Origin: Cricetomys ansorgei | Taxonomy: Eukaryota; Chordata; Mammalia; Rodentia; Nesomyidae | Assembly (NCBI GenBank): GCA_026225945.1 | Contig: JAMJFZ010003718.1 | Location: 60,529-124,528, forward strand | Direction: 5' to 3' | Length of the DNA: 64,000 nucleotides | Part shown: positions 22,106 to 33,758 of the stretch, one piece after another | How positions within the stretch are numbered: position 1 is the stretch's first letter | How the letters are laid out: each line of letters begins with the position of its first letter | The notes under the pieces: generated by a model | Databases searched by the model: none | Told to the model about the DNA's origin: nothing | The model's input: only the letters and a program-made list of their open reading frames with translations | Translations under genes and position numbers: made by a program

Positions 22106-23665
22106 AAAGATTTTACTAAAATAAAAGAATTTTGTTTTTTAAATCAACTCTGTTTTAAGGCAAAAGTTTTCTTATCTGTAGGAAGTACAATCAAGATTGA
22201 AGATATCTTTTTGTTTACTCCCAAGAATGACAATTTAAATGAAAAGCCCTGGAGTTGAATTATAGCAAAAAGGAAAAAAAAAATCTAAAAAATTTTCTAA
22301 GCTCTCTCTTTAACTCTGGCTCTCAGATCTTTGCACTGGAGATAGGGCTGGAATGTGGCTACAGACTGGGAATCTGCTCAATGGATGTGCTGCTAAGCAC
22401 AAATCTGTAAAAGAAGCTCTAAGGCCAGTCAGTGGAAAGGGGAGTTGTTTTTAAGCCTCTGGGCCTCAAAGTCATTCCTAGGCCAGCTCTAGGGTCTTGG
22501 CTTGATTGGCAGCATCTAATTCCCATTAGAAACTGTAGTATTCTCCACATAATTGTCGGTTTTCTCCTTCCCATCCCATATAACTTTTAAAGCCATAGTA
22601 CATTTATTTGAAGTTTTGCCCCTTAAATTATTTTAGGTGCCTCATTGAATCTTCAAAGACATGGCTTTCAAATAATGGACGCTGAAAGACCAAAAGAGGG
22701 AAAACGGAGAACAAAAATGTATGAGTTGTCAGTTTCTCATTGAACCGATGTCCAGTACAGCGACTTCTTCTCAAGTGAAGGGAGAGCCACAATCCTACCC
22801 GTGCAGCTTTCGGTGTGTCGTTATTCTGTGTGAGGTCTACGCTGAAGCCAGAGCTGCCATCCGTAGACCACCAAGTGAAGAGAGCTGAACTACATGCATG
22901 GCAGAAGTTCTATAGAGCCTGGACTTTAAAGTGTTAACTCCAAATGCATGCTCTTTAAGTAACTATCCGGTCTCAGTTGCTCAGAAGTGGCTTATCTCTC
23001 TAGAGATGCACAGAGCTGAGACCTTAGAGTCTTTGCACATCTTAAACAAGGGGGCAAAGGTCAGAAAATGATCATAGGCACCAAATCATCATGGCCAGAA
23101 ATCCCAAACTTAGTGTGGACTCCCGCTCTCACTCTGTGTTCTTGCTATTTCTTTTCCTTCACACAGCTGCCTGGAAGCCGTACACGAGGGAATGACAGGA
23201 ACATTGTATTCCTGGGGCGGAGAGGCATATGGATACCTCCTGAGTGGGCCAACTGGACTCACAGCTCAGCTCCCACACCTCAGCCAGGTTTCTGACATGC
23301 ATCTTATAAAAAGTCCCCAGACTGGAAGTTGAATGGTGTCCCCTCCTGAGACCCGCTCCTAAGGTACAGGAGCCCTGCTCATTTTCTCTTGAGTTCACAC
23401 CTGTGAACCTGTTATAAATTATTTCTCTAAAAACTCATCCTCTCTGTGGACTGTGAGATATATTCTTCCAGTTCACAGGATAAGAACTGCAAGCCACCGA
23501 CTCAAGTGGAAGCTTCTTGTGGGCGTGAGCTTCTGACACCCTGAGTTAAGCCTGTCTAAGGCCGGAAAGGCCCCACACTCACGGACCTCACTTTTCCCTG
23601 TTCCAGTATTCTCGGGAAGTATCAAAATAAGACTAAAATTTTACATTAAAACATCTTAACTTCTC
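22106..23665. other. Longest repeat-poor unique stretch in the middle of the window
   Basis: I see almost no SINE sequence over about 1.5 kb and no coding exon that I recognise. Low repeat content can mean a conserved regulatory element, but nothing here proves that. Confidence 0.35.
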
Positions 23666-23840
23666 CTGCAGCCCTGTTGAGGTCAGAGGACAGTTTTCAG
23701 GAGGTTTGGAGATAACACTCAGGTTGTCAGGGCTGATGGCAAGTACCTCTACGCAGAGCATCTTGTCAAATCCTCAAATCACTGTAAAAGATGCTTAACT
23801 GGAAACCCATTTAAGACACCCATGCCCATGTTCTTGGGGT

Positions 23841-23935
23841 CTCCCTCCCTCCCTCTCTCTCTCCCTCTCTTCCTTTCTCCCCCTCTCCTCTGTCTCCTCT
23901 CCCTCTCACTCCCTCTCTCTCCTTTCCCCCACCCC
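23841..23935. repeat. (CT)n/(CCCT)n-rich pyrimidine tract
   Basis: About 95 bases almost wholly C and T on the plus strand. Open frames on both strands that cross it are low-complexity artefacts. Confidence 0.85.
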
Positions 23936-23939
23936 TCCA

Positions 23940-24185
23940 TCTGTGAGAGGCCAGAGGTCAATGTTGAGCATCCTTTGTTCTCCACTTTACTTTTTGAGGC
24001 AGTGTCTCTCGCTGTACCTGAGCTCATCAATTTGTCTAGACTAGCTGGCCACCAATCTCCAGGGATCCATCTCTCTGCTCTCCCAGCTCTGAGGATAAAG
24101 GTATGCCGCTGTACTGGCTTCTGTGTGGGTCCTGGGGACTTGAACTCAAGGCCTCGTACTCTCTATTACCGCTGAAGTATTCCCA
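23940..24185 (-). mobile_element. Minus-strand SINE cluster, degraded
   Basis: TTTTTGAGGCAGTGTCTCTC (B1/B4-like) and GGGTCCTGGGGACTTGAACT through a degraded CCGCTGAAGTATTCCC (tRNA-derived end) are in reverse order. Confidence 0.5.
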
Positions 24186-24500
24186 CTCCCACCCCACCCC
24201 TGCCCTACCCTCCTGAGTGCTTTTTATTCCTTTTTAATAAACTCCAACTCTGTGTCATACTAGCTCATCCTGAAATTCTTTTCTGTGTTGAACCCAAAGA
24301 TCTAAACTTACCTGAGGTGAGGCGGGTAAGAGATCAAGTGTGGTCCTTGGGCTACCATTGGCAACAGCATGGAGCTGCCCTTCTGTCACTGATACTTTGG
24401 CATGAGCTGAACTCTGAGCCAATATAAATCCCTCCTCTGTAAATTGTTTTCTCTTTAAGGGGGTGTGTTGTTGTTTAATGTACTTATTCTGTTCTATTCT
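24186..24500. other. Unassigned sequence, possibly LTR-derived
   Basis: Contains AATAAA near 24237 followed by TGTGTCATACTAGCTCATCC, a layout seen in LTR R/U5 regions. I cannot name a family. Confidence 0.25.
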
Positions 24501-24504
24501 ATTT

Positions 24505-24622
24505 TATCTTTTTTTTTTTTTCAAAACTGGAACTGTTTCTATAGACCAGGCTAACTCAGAGATCACCTGCCTCTGCCCCCCAAGTTCTGGGGTTAAAGGT
24601 GTGCACCACCACTGCCTGGCTT
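24505..24622 (-). mobile_element. B1 SINE fragment, minus strand
   Basis: CTATAGACCAGGCTAACTCA, CCTGCCTCTGCCCCCCAAG and GGTGTGCACCACCACTGCC. Confidence 0.7.
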
Positions 24623-24649
24623 TTATGTTATTTTTAATTGCACATCTAT

Positions 24650-24825
24650 TTAATTACATATGCATATATAAGTGAATATTTATATTTGGAGTATCTGCAT
24701 GTGAATACATGTGCTCTTGGAGTCCAGAAGAGGCATCAGATCCTCTGGAACTGGGAACCAAGTTTGGGTCTTCTGCAAGAGCAAGCAGCACATACTCTCA
24801 AAGGCTGAGGTATCTCTGCAGCCCT
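24650..24825 (-). mobile_element. B3-type SINE, minus strand
   Basis: GTCCAGAAGAGGCATCAGAT, CCTCTGGAACTGGGAAC and CTGAGGTATCTCTGCAGCCC. A B1/B4 fragment in the same orientation follows at 24827-24900. Confidence 0.75.
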
Positions 24826-25046
24826 GTTGTTTTGAGGCAGGGTCTCATGTATTCCAATCTGGCCTTGAACAACTTGCTGAGTAGATGAGGATGACTTTAA
24901 ACCTTTTGTTTTTTGTTTTGTTTTACTTTGTTTTAAAGAAGAAAGGAAAAGGAAAAGAGAAAGGAAAAGGGGGAGGGGCCAATAACAGGAATAACAGTCT
25001 CTGAGTCAAGAATATTTCTTGAAATTCATAAATATTTTAATAGCTC

Positions 25047-25215
25047 TGTGTGTGTGTGTGTGCACACGCGCGCATGCACAATCAGGTTTGGAGGTCAAAG
25101 GACAACTTGAGGGAGTCAGTCCTGTTCTTCTACCATATGGTTTCCTGGGATTCAACTCCAGTCATCAAATTTGGCAGCAAGCACCTTCACACACTGAGCC
25201 ATCTCATCAGCCCTA
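25047..25215 (-). mobile_element. B3-type SINE, minus strand, with short GT and CG-rich alternation
   Basis: (GT)8 then CACACGCGCGCATGCACA, GAGGTCAAAGGACAACTTGA and CACACTGAGCCATCTCATCA. Confidence 0.7.
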
Positions 25216-26030
25216 CAGCTGATTTGAAATGTAAAATAAGCCAGATTTTCTACAGTTAATTCAGATTCTACAAAACCTACAAACCTGCCTCTGCGGATGC
25301 CATACTTTTCATGTCATACATAGACTTAATCAAAACTTTGAAAGGTGGAGATCATGGCAGAAGATCAAAGAGCAAAAAAATAGGTGATAGTAGGCTGTGG
25401 TCAGTTCGACATCAATAGCATGTAACCGCCACCTCCTCCTATTCCTTGATAAAAACTCATTAATTCCTCCTCCCTCCCGTGCTAGCATTCACTTCAAGAA
25501 AAATATCCTTGGACCTGCCTTTCACATACCTGCCTTTCACACTGAGGAGCAGAAGTGTAGACACAGGCTGACTGGCTGGGATATTTCTGCTGAACTCATA
25601 TCCTGGCACCTCCGCCCTCCTCCACCCACCTAAGGAGTCCTCTCAAGGCCCCACGGGGACTTATCTTCCCCTTTACTGCCTAGGGTAGAAGAGAGATCAG
25701 ATAAGGGCACATAAAAGGTTATACAGTGACCAAACAGGGCACAGGCATCTACTCTGGGATGATGGCAAGAAACAGAGACCTGGAAGCCCTCTGTTTTTCC
25801 ACATGCTTTGAGTAAAAGAGTCCAGAAGGTTAGATTTTTATCTGGTTTGCGTCTTAAGTGAATTCACTAATTTAGAGAACCTGGTTTACAAGCAGAGCAC
25901 AAGGACAGAAGTGCAGGACTGGTGTAGCCATTCCAAACTGTGAACCTCTGTCCTGTCACGGGTGCTCTCCTCCTTCCTTCGGTGTGGGTAAAGCGTGGCA
26001 CTTTGAGGTTTTACATGTAGACTTTTGCAT
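25216..26030. other. Unique intergenic DNA
   Basis: No gene recognised; a GC-moderate stretch at 25400-25650 has no exon that I can support. Confidence 0.3.
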
Positions 26031-26124
26031 CATCCGGGTAATTGGACCCAAAGCCTCATGCATGCTAGACAGGAAGCATTTCTCCACTGAGTCCCACTCC
26101 CAGCACTCCTATATATGTGCTCTT

Positions 26125-26292
26125 TTTTTTTTGGAAGAGGGGGGGAGTTTCAAGATGGTTTCTCTGTGTAGCCCTGGCTGTTCTGGAACTCACTCGGTAG
26201 ACCAGACTGGCTTTGAACTCAGAAATCTGCCTGCCTCTATCTCCTGAGTGTTGGGAATTAAAGGTATTGAAAGGCCTGTGACACCACCAGGT
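26125..26292 (-). mobile_element. B1 SINE, minus strand
   Basis: TTTCTCTGTGTAGCCCTGGC, TGTTCTGGAACTCACTCGG, TAGACCAGACTGGCTTTGAA and GAAATCTGCCTGCCTC. An ID-like minus fragment precedes it at about 26035-26105. Confidence 0.85.
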
Positions 26293-26504
26293 TGTTTATT
26301 TAATTTTTCAATCAGGGACAGTCTTGCTGTAAGTCCACTGACCTCCAGCATGTGGCTGATCCTCTTCCCTCAGCTTCTGCTGTGCCGGGATTGTGCTGGG
26401 TGTGAGCAGTTACATCCAGCCGATATACATGCTTTATGTGTATATTTTGCTTGCATGTATGTATGTGCACCACATGTGCACATACCTTTTTTCCCCCAAC
26501 TAAA

Positions 26505-26797
26505 TGAAATCACTAGATAGCCCTGAACGGCCTAGAATTTCCTGGAAAGATCCACCTGAGATTAAAGGTATGAACTACCACACCTGGCCTTCATTTTTTC
26601 CTTTTGAGATGCTGTCTTACAGTCTTGAAGAGCCTGGGCTGGCTACAGAACCAAATATGACCTTGAACCCCTGATCCTATTTCTACCTTCTGAGTGCCAA
26701 GATTATGAGTGTGTACCGCCATGCCCAGTTTAGGTGGGGATGGGGATGGAACTCAGGACTTCAAGCATGCTACCAGTTGAGTTACAGCCCCAGCCCA
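26505..26797 (-). mobile_element. B1 fragment and B4 SINE, minus strand
   Basis: 26505-26590 is a B1 3'-half (AGATTAAAGGTATGAACTAC). 26595-26797 is a fuller B4 (CCTTTTGAGATGCTGTCTTA; GATTATGAGTGTGTACCGCC; ID-like end GAGTTACAGCCCCAGCCC). Confidence 0.7.
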
Positions 26798-26964
26798 GAA
26801 GGCAGATACTTATCAAAGTACTGCCACGCAGTTAGTAAGACTATAATTGAGTTCTAGCCCCTTTACAGTGTCCAAACTTATTCTATCTGACGTAAGGGAA
26901 GAAATGAGTGACAGTTGGATTGCAGCAGCTGTACCAGCTCAGGTCTCCCATAGCTCTCCTCGGC

Positions 26965-27882
26965 CCCCTTGCCAGGGACTCAGGTGTGGGTTTTTCTGAT
27001 GATGTCATCAAGGTGTTCAATGTCATGAACCTGTGCAAGCCCTTAATTTCCCAGATGAAGAAGGCAGTGTTCTGCCTGAGGACAAGAACAGCATCATCGT
27101 GGAGGATGGTATGGAGATCCTAGGAGGTGATATAGGGCAAACAGACCCACACACCACCCTTGTCAAGATGCTGTCAGAAAAGACTGCCTCTATATTCTCT
27201 ATGATGCAACCTATGAGACCAAAGAGAGCAAGAAGGAAGACCTGCTGTTCATATCCTAGGCTCCTGATAGTATACTCCTTAAAAGCAAAATGGTCTATGC
27301 CAGCTCCAAAAATGCCATTAAGAAGCCGACAGGCATCAGGCATGAATTATGAGCAAACTGCTAAGAGGGGGTCAAGGACTGCTGTACCGTGCCAGAAAAA
27401 CTATGCTGCAGGCACTACGGTCTTTTAGCTGGAGGGTAAGCCTGGGAAGCACCTCTAGTCCCTCCCTGTAACATCTAGCAACCTCAAACCTGCTCTTGGA
27501 TGCTGCAGGCTACCTCTTTCCTGTGTTATCCTGGCAGGCAGAGTGCAATGCCTTCACCCCAGTTGCCAAACATTTCCCCTGGACTAATCCTCCTCCCTCC
27601 CTGCATCCCTGGTGGTAAAGGTCCTCACAAACTGCTTCTGGTCTTCTGATGCCTCTTGGATTGGAACAGGCCAAGTTCCACTTGGTTTGGGGGAGCCTGT
27701 ATTTTTTAAGGACACCTCTACTCCTCGCCCCACTGCCAACTTCCAACTGCAATAGTGAGGCTGTGCTTGTCTGTTTAGTTCTGTGTGTAAATGGAAAGTT
27801 ATAGAAATGACCCTCTCTGTGCCAGCTGGTTGCTTTTTCTTTTCTCTTGGTCTTGGCCACTCATGGAACCAAGACAGTAAAG

Positions 27883-27884
<2 letters not shown>
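26965..27884 (+). pseudogene. Processed pseudogene of cofilin-1 (Cfl1)
   Basis: The sequence follows the Cfl1 mRNA without introns. Recognisable cofilin words in translation are SDDVIKVFN near the start, VLPEDKNSIIVEDG and [10 protein letters not shown] in the middle, and later GATGCAACCTATGAGACCAA and CTATGCCAGCTCCAAAAATG at DNA level. The start codon is lost (position about 26974), a stretch of the early coding region is deleted near 27045, and several frameshifts break the frame after DIGQT. The stop-equivalent is near 27447. About 430 bases of Cfl1-like 3' UTR follow, including TTTAGTTCTGTGTGTAAATG, up to AAGACAGTAAAGAATC. The expected poly-A tail is replaced by a CT/GT microsatellite. 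Functional cofilin is an actin-severing protein of 166 residues; this copy cannot make it. Confidence 0.9.

Positions 27885-27951
<67 letters not shown>
27885..27951. repeat. (CT)n(GT)n compound microsatellite
   Basis: About 16 CT units run directly into about 17 GT units, at the 3' end of the Cfl1 pseudogene. It probably grew from or replaced the retrocopy's tail. Confidence 0.95.
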
Positions 27952-27953
<2 letters not shown>

Positions 27954-28061
27954 CAAGGGGAAAAGGCCAACAAGGAAAAAAATGAATGAGCTGGTAGTGG
28001 GGTGGAGGACTAAATATGTATGGATCATTACATGATACTTCTTTCCAAAAGGAGACAGTTC

Positions 28062-28215
28062 CAAAGCCAGGCAGTGGTGGCACACACATTTAATGTCAGC
28101 ACTTGGGAGTTAGAGGCAGGCAAATCTCTTGAGTTCAAGGCTAGCCTGGTCTACAAAGTGAGTTCCAGGCCAGACAGGGCTACACAGAGAAACCCTGTCT
28201 CAAGAAACCAAAGAG
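28062..28215 (+). mobile_element. B1 SINE
   Basis: GCCAGGCAGTGGTGGCACAC, GTTCAAGGCTAGCCTGGTC, GGGCTACACAGAGAAACCC. One of the better preserved B1 copies here. Confidence 0.9.
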
Positions 28216-29190
28216 TTCCAAGGAAATAGTGGCATTCACTGATTCCTGTCTTGCACTGCAGCCTGCCTAAGCAGGAAGACCAAAGTACAGAACGTTTGTC
28301 CCTATCCCTCATACTCTTTACTCTGTGGGGCCTCTTTCTCTTCCCAAAGTTGCTCAGTGTCCTTATCACACCTAAATCAAAATGTGTTACTAAATATGTC
28401 TATTCTCATTAATATGTAGAAGGCCACCAAGCCTGAATTCTCTGTTTCATAGATATGCTTGCACGTAGGAGGACATATGATTTTAAGGAGTCAATCTTTA
28501 GGAACAGAATGTCACATGTGAGAGTCAGGACAGCAGATCCTCTTCTAGACAAGAAGAAATAGAATTCATCGTAGCAGGTAACCATGACAGCAAACCTCTC
28601 TCGTTTTATTTGTGTCTCCATTTGTTGAACACTTACTACAAGCTAATGTCATACCGAGCCCTGAAGAAACATCTTTATTGCACAGAAGAAAAAACAAAAC
28701 AGCTAACATCCAGCCTCCTTTGTAGTCTCTGAATGGTCAGTCTGAGTGTAGGCATCATAGAAGTTCGCAGGCAAAACCAGAGGCCACGGTGTCCCAGAGT
28801 ACCCAGGAGAGGACCCATTCTTTTGCATCACTGGTTGGGGAGAATGGGCAAGGCCACATCACCTCCATCCCTCCTCTCCGCTCTGCTGGACCCTGTCAGA
28901 TGTCACACTACCGTTGTCAAGGCCTGAGGAAGTTCAACAGCAGCTGGCCCTAAATGTAAGTAATCACTCTAGAAGCTCAACAGAGCAATGTGCCAGGCTG
29001 ACCCATGGTCACTCCTAACTGCGATGTTATTGGAGTTTCTGAGGTCAATGAGGATTTCACCTGCAAACCATGGACAACCTCAAAACATGCTGTCATGTAT
29101 AAAGTACGATACTCTCCTCATAGGTACTATTGGCCACATCTCCTAATGCTCCAAAATGAGATAGAGACTGAGGGGTGGCAGTTAGCTTGG
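28216..29190. other. Unique intergenic DNA
   Basis: No gene recognised. Confidence 0.3.
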
Positions 29191-29351
29191 AATTCACTAT
29201 TCACGACAGCCAGGCTAGCCTCAAAACTTTCAGGGATCCTCCTGCCTCTTCTCCTAAGTGCTGAGGACTATGGGCAATATTCCAAATGAGTTCAGATCCT
29301 AGATATAGCCCCCTACAGTGCTTGGGTAAGAAGAGGATGTTGATACGAAGC

Positions 29352-29700
29352 AACAATGGGGGATGGAGAGGTGACTTAGGGGTTAAGAGCACTTGCTTCT
29401 TTTGCAGATTTGCAGAGAATCCAGATTTGATAACCAAGCACCCACAGAGTAGGTTACAACTGTCTGTAACTCCAGCTCCTCTTCTGACTTCCAAGGGCAC
29501 TGTGTGCATGTGAAGCAAGATGCAGGTACTCATACACATAAAAAAAATTAAGTAAATCTTTTAAAAAGGAGGCAAGGAAGAAAGAGAGAGAGAGAGAGGA
29601 GAGAGAAAGGAAGGGAGGGAGGGAGGGAGGGAAGGAGGAAGGAAGGGAGGGAGAGAGGGAAGAAAGGAAAGAAGGATGGATGGAAGGAAGGTAGACAGGC
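29352..29700 (+). mobile_element. B2-type SINE followed by a long GA/GGAA-rich tail
   Basis: B2 body about 29352-29560 (GATGGAGAGGTGACTTAGGG; CAACTGTCTGTAACTCCAGC). It is followed by an A/G tract of about 130 bases (29560-29700) with GAGA, GGAAGGGA and GGAT repeats. Confidence 0.8.
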
Positions 29701-30720
29701 AGGCAACAGCAAGCCAGACAGAGTAAGACTCCAAGTCCAGCCTCAGCTATATATTGACATGCCAGCCAAGGCTACATAGCAAGACCTTATCTCAAAACAC
29801 ACATTCCTGTAATCCAAGCACTCTAAAGGTAGATAAAGAAAAGAAAGAAAAAAAAAAAAAAACAAAACAACTCAGTAACTTCATCAAATTAGAAGTCCTC
29901 CATATCTGTTGAAGTTGCATCTCAGCACATGGTAATTACATTGGCTTTAGAAAGATTACTGGTATTCTGTCTAGAAAGTTGCAGTGTCGATCAGCATCAT
30001 GGAAGGGTGAGTTTGGAACCATGGTAATCACGAGAATTATACAGACTTTCATTTATGGCCTCTCTGTGGGATGAGGGAGATTTTTAAGTCTTTACTAAAT
30101 TGGAAAAACAAAATATGGTCTACCTGGTTAAGTAACTCAGAAATTAATGAAATCAAATCATATTATTTCAATCAGAGAAGAATCTTTTTCAGATTTGCCT
30201 TCAAACATACAGCCTTGTCTAGTTTTATGGATCATTTCCTTCTGGGCCCGTAACAATTCTACAGTTTGTCTTAGGGGCCGTGATACAGCTGTGGCTTGGC
30301 AGAAGTGAACTACCAGGTTTTTTCCTAAGGAGATTTCTCAGCATGTTTTAGATAAACAGAAGTCAGAAGTATGTCCAGGTTTTTGGGGGGAGGTGTGTCA
30401 TGGAGAGAGGAGGGGGAGAAGGAGCATCTAAGACTCAGAGTGACAGAGGGGAGGGTGTGCAGCTCCCCTGACTTCCTCTTCCTCTAATCTGGCCTGGCAT
30501 GCCTGGCCAAATGCTTGCCTTCGTAGCAACTTCTAAAAAATGAGCACACTCAGGCACTGTTTGTCATCTTTTGGAAGGGATGATCTCCATTCGTACTGAG
30601 ACAGATCTGTATTAACAGATGCAAAGCAATGTCCAAGCCAGGTATGATGAGTTATTGACAATACCTAATATGCAAAACACTTTAGCAAACATTTTTTTAA
30701 GTTTCAAATGGCATGACATG
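29701..30720. other. Intergenic DNA with one B4 fragment
   Basis: A B4 3' part lies at about 29720-29805 (GCCAAGGCTACATAGCAAGA) and an A17 run at about 29846. The remainder is unique; no gene recognised. Confidence 0.35.
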
Positions 30721-30732
30721 TTTACAGTGTAT

Positions 30733-30900
30733 CTGTGTGTGTGTGTGTATGTGTGTGTGAGCGCGCACACACATAGGGGACAGACACAGACAAGGCAACA
30801 CACTCCTGTAATCCCATCACTCAAGACCTAAGGCCTTGTGAGGATTGTGAGTTGGGGCTAACCTAAGCTATATAGCAAGACTTTTGTTTCCAAAAGAGAA
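30733..30900 (+). mobile_element. GT-rich microsatellite and B4-type SINE fragment
   Basis: An imperfect GT tract with a GCGCGCACACAC end (30733-30775), then SINE words CACACTCCTGTAATCCCATC and CTAAGCTATATAGCAAG. Confidence 0.5.
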
Positions 30901-31370
30901 AGAAAGAGACAGTGGGAGTGAACGTGTGTTCTTAACTACAGTGAAAGCTGAGGCAGGATAATTTCCTAAGACAATAGTTTTGAAACCTGCTTTGGCAACA
31001 TAGACCCACCTGCCAAAATAAGAGAAGACAATGGGTAGAGTGTCAAGCTGGAGAAGGCCTGTTTGTATAGCAGCATGACACATGCAGTTTATTAGCCAGC
31101 TAGAATGCTGTGCTCAGAAGACATAATGATAAGGAGCTAAGAGACTGTGAAATCCCTGTTAGATTATACAACATTTTATGGTTTATCCTTGTCCCAGCTT
31201 GAGAGGGTAATCATAAACTACAAGGCACCTAGTGCCCCAAGAGCCAAACTTTCAATGCTAATATTTGACCTACAGGACTTTGAAATGTTATGCAGTTGGA
31301 TGACCACACAGATGGAAAGTGACCCTCTAGTGTCTTACACAGTTCACAGAGCTGCACCTAGGAAGATTTT

Positions 31371-31567
31371 TTTCTTTAAAGATTTATTTTTTTATTTTAT
31401 GTGCATTGGTGTTTTGCCTGCATGTGTGTCTGTGTGAGAGTGTCGGATCCCCTGGGACCGGAGTTACAGACAGTTGTGAGCTGCCATGTGGGTACTGGGA
31501 ATTGAACCCAGGTCCTTTGGAAGATCAGCCAGTGCTGATTAACCACTGAGCCAACTCTCCAGCCAGA
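31371..31567 (-). mobile_element. B3 SINE, minus strand, well preserved
   Basis: TTTTGCCTGCATGTGTGTCT, GATCCCCTGGGACCGGAGTT, ATTGAACCCAGGTCCTTTGG and CACTGAGCCAACTCTCCAGC. Confidence 0.9.
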
Positions 31568-31619
31568 AGGTCTTTTTTATTGTTGGTGGTGATAGTTTTG
31601 TTGTTTTTATCATCTTTGT

Positions 31620-31960
31620 TGTTGTTTTGTTTTGTTTTTGTTTGTTTCTGAGACAGGATCTCATTCTGTAACCTAGGCTACCCCAAAACACACAATGTAG
31701 GACCAGGCTGTTCTCAAACTTACAACACTTCTGCCTCAGGAGATGTGATTTGATTTGATTTTTGAGACGGGATCTCATGCAACCCTGGCTAGCTTCAAAC
31801 TCACTGTGTAGGAGTAAATGACTTGGAGTTTCTGAACCAACTGCCTCCACTTCCCAAGTGCTAGGATTACAGGTGTGCACTACCCAGATTATTTGGTGCT
31901 GGGGATGAAACCCAGAGCTCCATTCACCCTCTCCCAACTGAGTCACATTCCCAGCCCCCA
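31620..31960 (-). mobile_element. Two B1/B4-type SINEs in tandem, minus strand
   Basis: First 31620-31742 (TTTCTGAGACAGGATCTCAT), second 31755-31960 (GAGACGGGATCTCATGCAAC; CTAGGATTACAGGTGTGCAC; ID-like end GAGTCACATTCCCAGCCCCC), the second being a full B4. Confidence 0.75.
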
Positions 31961-31999
31961 TGATTTGCTATTGTTGTTGATATTTTGGGTGTTTTTTTT

Positions 32000-32130
32000 T
32001 CTTTAATTTCTTTTACAATCTTATGCAGCCCACACTGGCTTCAAACTCATTGTTTAGCTGGGAATAACTTTGAAATCAAGATCTTCTGTCTCCACCTCCC
32101 AAGGGCTAAGATTGAAGACATTTAACATCA
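32000..32130 (-). mobile_element. B1/B4-type SINE, minus strand, degraded
   Basis: GCAGCCCACACTGGCTTCAA and CACCTCCCAAGGGCTAAGAT. Confidence 0.5.
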
Positions 32131-32379
32131 GACCTGACTTCCTCCTCAGAGGTCCGATACATAAAATCTTCACAGTAGTGAAAGGAAAATCACCACTGTA
32201 AAAGAAAAAGGCCCATCCATGATTAATAATGACACCCCAACCCCCTAGAGTGACAATTATGAAGGAAGCCGTTAAGTTGCTCCTAACCATGACTGTGGAT
32301 CAAGAATGACACCCAGTGGCCAAGTTCAGTATTTTTCATGAAATTCCCTTTCTATGTAATATGTCTTTTGGCTTTGTTT

Positions 32380-32570
32380 TTCTTTTGAGTTTTTAAGACA
32401 TGATCTCACTCAGTAGCCCAGGCTGACCTAGAACTCACGGTATAACCAAAGCTAGCCTCAGATTCTACATCTGCTTGACTCTATCTTTATCCTGACTTCT
32501 GGATTACAAGCAATGAGCCACCTCACCAAGTTAATTATCCTTTTTTTTTTTTTTTTTTTTTTTTTTAGAA
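32380..32570 (-). mobile_element. B4/B1-type SINE, minus strand, followed by T28
   Basis: TTTTAAGACATGATCTCACT, CCAGGCTGACCTAGAACTC, TGGATTACAAGCAATGAGCC. A pure T-run lies at about 32541-32566. Confidence 0.6.
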
Positions 32571-32621
32571 AAAAATCTGTTTTTGCTTTTGTTTTGTTTT
32601 CCTTTTTAAAAGGTTCAAAGG

Positions 32622-32760
32622 TTCAAGCATGGTGGTGCATGCCTTTAGTCACAGCACGATGGAAGCTGCGGGTTATGAACCTCTTTGAGTTCCAGTACAG
32701 CTTGGTCTATACAGTGAGTTCGCTACCTAGTGAGACCTTGTCTTGAAGCAAAACAACAAC
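32622..32760 (+). mobile_element. B1 SINE, degraded
   Basis: CAAGCATGGTGGTGCATGCC, GAGTTCCAGTACAGCTTGG, GAGACCTTGTCTTGAAGC. Confidence 0.65.
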
Positions 32761-32794
32761 AAAAAGAAAGTTTGAGTTTTCTGTTGTTGTTGTT

Positions 32795-32942
32795 TTGTTT
32801 TTTAAGTGTATAGCTGTTTTGCCCAAGTGTGCACCATGTATGTGCCTGGTACCCAGAAGAGCGAGTCAGGTTTCCTGGAACTGTAACTACAGACAGTTGT
32901 GAGTCTCCATGTGGGTGCTGGGAACTGAACTCAGCAATCATT
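32795..32942 (-). mobile_element. B3-type SINE, minus strand
   Basis: CTGTTTTGCCCAAGTGTGCA, CCTGGAACTGTAACTACAGA and GGTGCTGGGAACTGAACTCA. Confidence 0.75.
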
Positions 32943-33327
32943 GTTTACAATGTCCCCCAACAACAGTGAAATGATACAAAACATACACACACTTGAGAAG
33001 TCAATATCCTCCCAGCCCAAAAGGCCTGACTCCTGTAGAGAAGAGACAAAGATCTCTCTTAGCCACAGGTAGTGGCACCAACTTGACATTTTCCATCTTC
33101 TCTGACCCTGACAGGGACTGGCCCTAGGCCTGGTTACAGAACAATTCCTTATCAGCAGCCCCAGGGTTTCTGGCCTGCACTAGAGTGGAATGGCTGCTTA
33201 AAAGACTCTTGGAATTCCAGGTAGCCAGGCCACAAATAACTCCTACTCAACCCTCCCTGATCAAGTCATTTTAGTCCTTAAGAAAGCCACTCTGTCCAGC
33301 TAAAAACTCTTTTTTTAAAAATGAAAA

Positions 33328-33485
33328 GAGCCAGGTGGTGGTGACACATGCCTTTAATCCTAGCACTCAGGAGACAGAGGCAGATGGATTTCAGTGAGTT
33401 CAAGGCCAGCCTGGTCTACAGAGTGAGTTCTAGGACAGTCAAAGTTACAACAGAGGAACCTATCTGGAAAAAACAAAAACCAAGG
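33328..33485 (+). mobile_element. B1 SINE
   Basis: GAGCCAGGTGGTGGTGACAC, GAGTTCAAGGCCAGCCTGGT and CAAAGTTACAACAGAGGAAC. Confidence 0.9.
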
Positions 33486-33561
33486 AAATAAACAAGCAAA
33501 CAAAAACTATTTTAAGAGACGAGAAGGAGATACTTAGAGCTTGTCTTTTTCTACCCTATTT

Positions 33562-33640
33562 TAGGGGCTGAGAATAGAGTTCAGTGGCAGAGCTATTACC
33601 TAGCATGCACAAAGCCCCAGTTTCAATTCCCAGCTCCTGG
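33562..33640 (+). mobile_element. ID-type SINE
   Basis: GGGGCTGAGAATAGAGTTCA, GCCCCAGTTTCAATTCCCAG. Confidence 0.75.
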
Positions 33641-33758
33641 GGTTGGAGACCAACACAACTTTAATCTGGCAAAAGGCAGGCCAATGCCAGGGGTTAGACA
33701 CAGGCCCTAGAAAAGTGGTTTCAGCAACTAGATTGGAAATAAAATGTGAATGTGTTTC

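Noticed and set aside
26908..27428. Functional cofilin gene
   Set aside because: No start codon, an internal deletion and several frameshifts; no introns.
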